DNA from: Flavobacterium silvaticum
Lineage (GTDB): Bacteria; Bacteroidota; Bacteroidia; Flavobacteriales; Flavobacteriaceae
Reading direction: 5' to 3'
DNA: 64,000 nt
NCBI RefSeq assembly: GCF_012911565.1
Contig: NZ_JAAMPU010000108.1
Span: 310,001-374,000 of the forward strand
Shown here: piece after piece, positions 61,973 through 64,000 of the stretch
How positions within the stretch are numbered: position 1 is the first letter of the stretch
Layout of the letters: each line of letters begins with the position of its first letter
Program-made: the position numbers and the translations under genes
The notes under the pieces: generated by a model
Seen by the model: only the letters and a program-made list of their open reading frames with translations
Database searches by the model: none
What the model was told of the DNA's origin: nothing

Positions 61973-63252
61973 TATATTTTTCGTCTCAAATTGAGGTAGG
62001 TTCTGAATAAGCCAGGGTAACTTTGGATGAATGCGTATTTTAATTTTTTGATGCGCGATGGTTTAAGTAACGGTTGTTTTATGGCAAAGCCGATGACCTC
62101 AAGCGCTTTTTGCCGTTTGGTTTGTTCCGATGCATCTTCTGTGAAAGAAAATATCGTATCGGCAACTTTCGCCTTATCTGAAATCTCCTCCCAAAAAAAC
62201 TGGTTACCTCGCGATTTGAACCCTCGGTTCAGCGTCGTGACTATTTTATCGTAAACAGAACCGTCCGCCTTGAATCCGTAACGGTTTGGATTATCGCCCG
62301 AAACCATGACCCCGAAAATCGTCCGGATGCATTTCTCGCATTCCGAACAATTGAGCGCATCGGCCTTGAATTCCGAATAACAGACGCGGATTGTGGTTTC
62401 TGTACCTATTTTCTGTACCGCTTCCACAATGGCATCGACCTTATCCTGCCGCCTGAGTTCAAAACCATCGTGGATTACTTTAAGGCCGGCCCATTTGATT
62501 TCGTTGTCGATTTCCGGCATCGAACCCCAGGCGTTGAATTCCATGTGTTCGGAACGCGTCGAAGCGATATAGACCGTGTTGTATTTTTCCACCCAACTGA
62601 GTGGAGCCGTAATACCGATAAGCGCCATTCCGTGCTGGACGTTTGCCCACCAACCCAGGTTCGGCAATAAGTAATCGACCTTGTAGGTATAGAACTTTTG
62701 AAAATTGGTCTGGATGTAATGCTTTGAATTCCGCTTTAGAATCGGTTCGTTTTGGTTGAAGCTTTTTACGTCGTTCCACTGCTTTGTGTCGGTGAGTTCG
62801 ATGTCGGCGCCTTGAATCGTAATCAAATCCGGCGTTTCGTCATAATGCCTGAAATACGTCGCAAAAGCATCAACACCGCCGCTGAACAACATGGCCGATT
62901 TAGTACCGTCAATTTTATTCGGGACGATATTGGAAGCGATGAGTTTTGATTTTTTATCGGCAACAAACGGATAATGCTTTTGCCATTCGAGCTTCAACTG
63001 TTTCAGGGCGTCAGAGAAATCAGCATCGACTTCATCCACAACCACGTCAAAACCTGCAAACCACGCAATGGGCATCAGGTTGGAAAGCAATGGGACTATG
63101 GCAATGCTTTGGGGAACCTGAGACACATCTGCATCAAAAGAAACAAATAGTTTTTCAGATGTGAAATATTTGGAAACAGCGGCAGAAACGTCGTAATCAT
63201 ACGTTATTGTTTTACCGTCAGAAGAATAATTGATGCCTTTTACTGTGACCAT
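61972..63252 (-). CDS. QueC-like PP-loop ATPase-fold protein in a polysaccharide operon
   Basis: 426 residues. Residues about 115-145 hold SAMLFSGGVDAFATYFRHY, the PP-loop (SGGxDS) motif of ATP pyrophosphatases, with Ala129 in place of the usual Ser. Later the C-terminal part has four cysteines, Cys291, Cys302, Cys305 and Cys308 (CYSEFKADALNCSECEKCIR), spaced x10-x2-x2, very like the zinc site of QueC, the 7-cyano-7-deazaguanine synthase. The N-terminal ~110 residues are not QueC-like. It is coupled by one base to the pyruvyltransferase and 1 nt from the Wzx gene. Function unknown; a role in modifying a sugar or its donor is inference. Confidence 0.8.
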   Translation of the reverse strand: MVTVKGINYSSDGKTITYDYDVSAAVSKYFTSEKLFVSFDADVSQVPQSIAIVPLLSNLMPIAWFAGFDVVVDEVDADFSDALKQLKLEWQKHYPFVADKKSKLIASNIVPNKIDGTKSAMLFSGGVDAFATYFRHYDETPDLITIQGADIELTDTKQWNDVKSFNQNEPILKRNSKHYIQTNFQKFYTYKVDYLLPNLGWWANVQHGMALIGITAPLSWVEKYNTVYIASTRSEHMEFNAWGSMPEIDNEIKWAGLKVIHDGFELRRQDKVDAIVEAVQKIGTETTIRVCYSEFKADALNCSECEKCIRTIFGVMVSGDNPNRYGFKADGSVYDKIVTTLNRGFKSRGNQFFWEEISDKAKVADTIFSFTEDASEQTKRQKALEVIGFAIKQPLLKPSRIKKLKYAFIQSYPGLFRTYLNLRRKI

Positions 63253-63253
63253 T

Positions 63254-64000
63254 TTAGCGCTTTCTCAGGAAACCCGGCAACATGCCTGTCAAGGTTTGCC
63301 TTTCCGATGCATGGAGGCCCAAACGCCCCATCATGATTATGAAGATGCAAAGAAACACAAAAATCTTCAAACACAGGTTGAGCCACCCATTGCCCGGAAT
63401 CATATTGACCAGATATCCGAGTAATAACACCACGAGGAACACTGGCAGCAAGCCTTGAAGCAGTTCTTTAAAAAATCGTAAAATATCGAGTTTGAGTACG
63501 CGGTCGAAATAAAAGTTCATGATGACCTGGCTCAAAACCCATCCGGAAGTCGATCCCAGAATCAGGCCGATAAGTCCCATGCGATAATACAGCCAGGTTC
63601 CGAAAACGGTTCCGAGACCAATCAACGAAATATATGTGATGGCTTTAAACGAAAATTTACCTCTCGCCTCAAGCATGGAATTCGCGAACGACTGTACCAG
63701 CGGCATCGTGTACGAAAACATAACGATGAGCGCGATCGCCCAGGCTTCATGATACACCGGCCCCACCCAAAGCAGTATGAATTGCTGGCCGTAAAGCAAA
63801 AAGCCGCCAAGGATCAGCAAAAGCGATAAAAGAGAGAAACGGCCAATCCGGATCATCATGGTCGTCAGTTCTTCCGATGTGGCATTCTTGACGGTCATGG
63901 AAGTCGCCCTCGGAAGGAAAACACTTGAAATGGCCGTCGAAAAAGCACCGTAGTAGGTACCGAGCAAAATTCCGTTCCCATATACCGCAACCGGAAGCGT
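63254..64000 (-). CDS. Wzx-type polysaccharide flippase, 5' end outside the window
   Basis: The minus-strand frame is open to the right edge, 248 residues plus a stop at 63254. The part seen is the C-terminal half: FLPRATSMTVKNATSEELTTMMIRIGRFSLLSLLLILGGFLLYGQQFILLWVG, then MFSYTMPLVQSFANSMLEARGKFSFKA, ITYISLIGLGTVFGTWLYYRMGLIGLILGSTSGWVLSQVIMNFYF, and a final pair of spans. This is the MATE/PST (MurJ-like) fold. It would flip lipid-linked repeat units for the EpsG polymerase. Ends 1 nt before the QueC-like ATG. Confidence 0.85.
   Translation of the reverse strand, partial: TLPVAVYGNGILLGTYYGAFSTAISSVFLPRATSMTVKNATSEELTTMMIRIGRFSLLSLLLILGGFLLYGQQFILLWVGPVYHEAWAIALIVMFSYTMPLVQSFANSMLEARGKFSFKAITYISLIGLGTVFGTWLYYRMGLIGLILGSTSGWVLSQVIMNFYFDRVLKLDILRFFKELLQGLLPVFLVVLLLGYLVNMIPGNGWLNLCLKIFVFLCIFIIMMGRLGLHASERQTLTGMLPGFLRKR

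Noticed and set aside
61972..63252. Calling this protein QueC itself, a queuosine enzyme
   Set aside because: The N-terminal third is not QueC-like, the PP-loop Ser is Ala, and no queD, queE or queF genes are nearby. Only the PP-loop and zinc site are shared.
14330..64000. Recent horizontal transfer of the whole polysaccharide locus
   Set aside because: The locus looks a little more AT-rich in places (16-29 kb), but no integrase, transposase, tRNA border or direct repeats were found, and the composition was not computed.
1..64000. CRISPR array, tRNA, rRNA or riboswitch
   Set aside because: No regularly spaced repeats, no tRNA cloverleaf ends and no known riboswitch core were seen on either strand.

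Overview
The window reads as a chromosomal segment of a Flavobacteriaceae bacterium, most likely Flavobacterium or a close relative. Reasons: a PorV/PorQ-family outer-membrane protein, a DUF4105 membrane protein, the KpsF-TatC-AhpD-LptB gene order, Bacteroidota-type promoter boxes (TTTG, about 17-19 nt, TAnnTTTG), and protein sequences typical of the group. All names rest on motifs read by eye; no database search was run. No rRNA, tRNA, CRISPR array or transposase gene was seen. No gene-free stretch exceeds about 200 nt.

Positions 1-14,200 are mostly housekeeping. On the minus strand, ADH, AraC, DNA-3-methyladenine glycosylase and a truncated DUF2891 protein form a tight string. RecQ is divergent from kpsF-tatC-ahpD-like-lptB. 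A secreted protein of unknown function, a membrane-anchored GH25 muramidase and PssA follow, and then PorV2 and a DUF4105 protein on the plus strand.

Positions 14,330-64,000 are one very large surface-polysaccharide locus of about 50 kb, nearly all on the minus strand and cut off at the right edge inside a Wzx-type flippase. It has three blocks. Block A (14.3-38.8 kb) holds Wzm/Wzt (ABC export, with a C-terminal domain on Wzt), two methyltransferases, a WbsX protein, many GT2 and GT4 glycosyltransferases, a complete sialic acid set (neuC, neuB, neuA), a GT-C-like membrane protein, a Wzy/WaaL-like protein and a large WcaJ-type initiating transferase. Block B (39.0-49.5 kb) holds Wza, Wzc, a CpsB-type phosphatase on the opposite strand, and a PglF/PglE/PglD/PglC/GT4 set that would build a 4-amino-QuiNAc-type sugar and start a glycan, plus a NodB deacetylase. 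Block C (49.6-64 kb) holds acyltransferases, a mini acyl-chain pathway (two KASIII-like enzymes, one ACP, one SDR, one GNAT-like protein), an EpsG-type polymerase, GTs, WecB, a pyruvyltransferase, a QueC-like PP-loop protein and a Wzx flippase.

Taken together, the locus can start glycans in two ways (WcaJ-like and PglC-like), has two polymerase candidates, and has two routes across the inner membrane (ABC and Wzx). It probably makes at least two polymers, one with sialic acid and one with an unusually N-acylated, possibly pyruvylated sugar. The most interesting parts are the mini acyl-chain cassette and the QueC-like protein next to a pyruvyltransferase.
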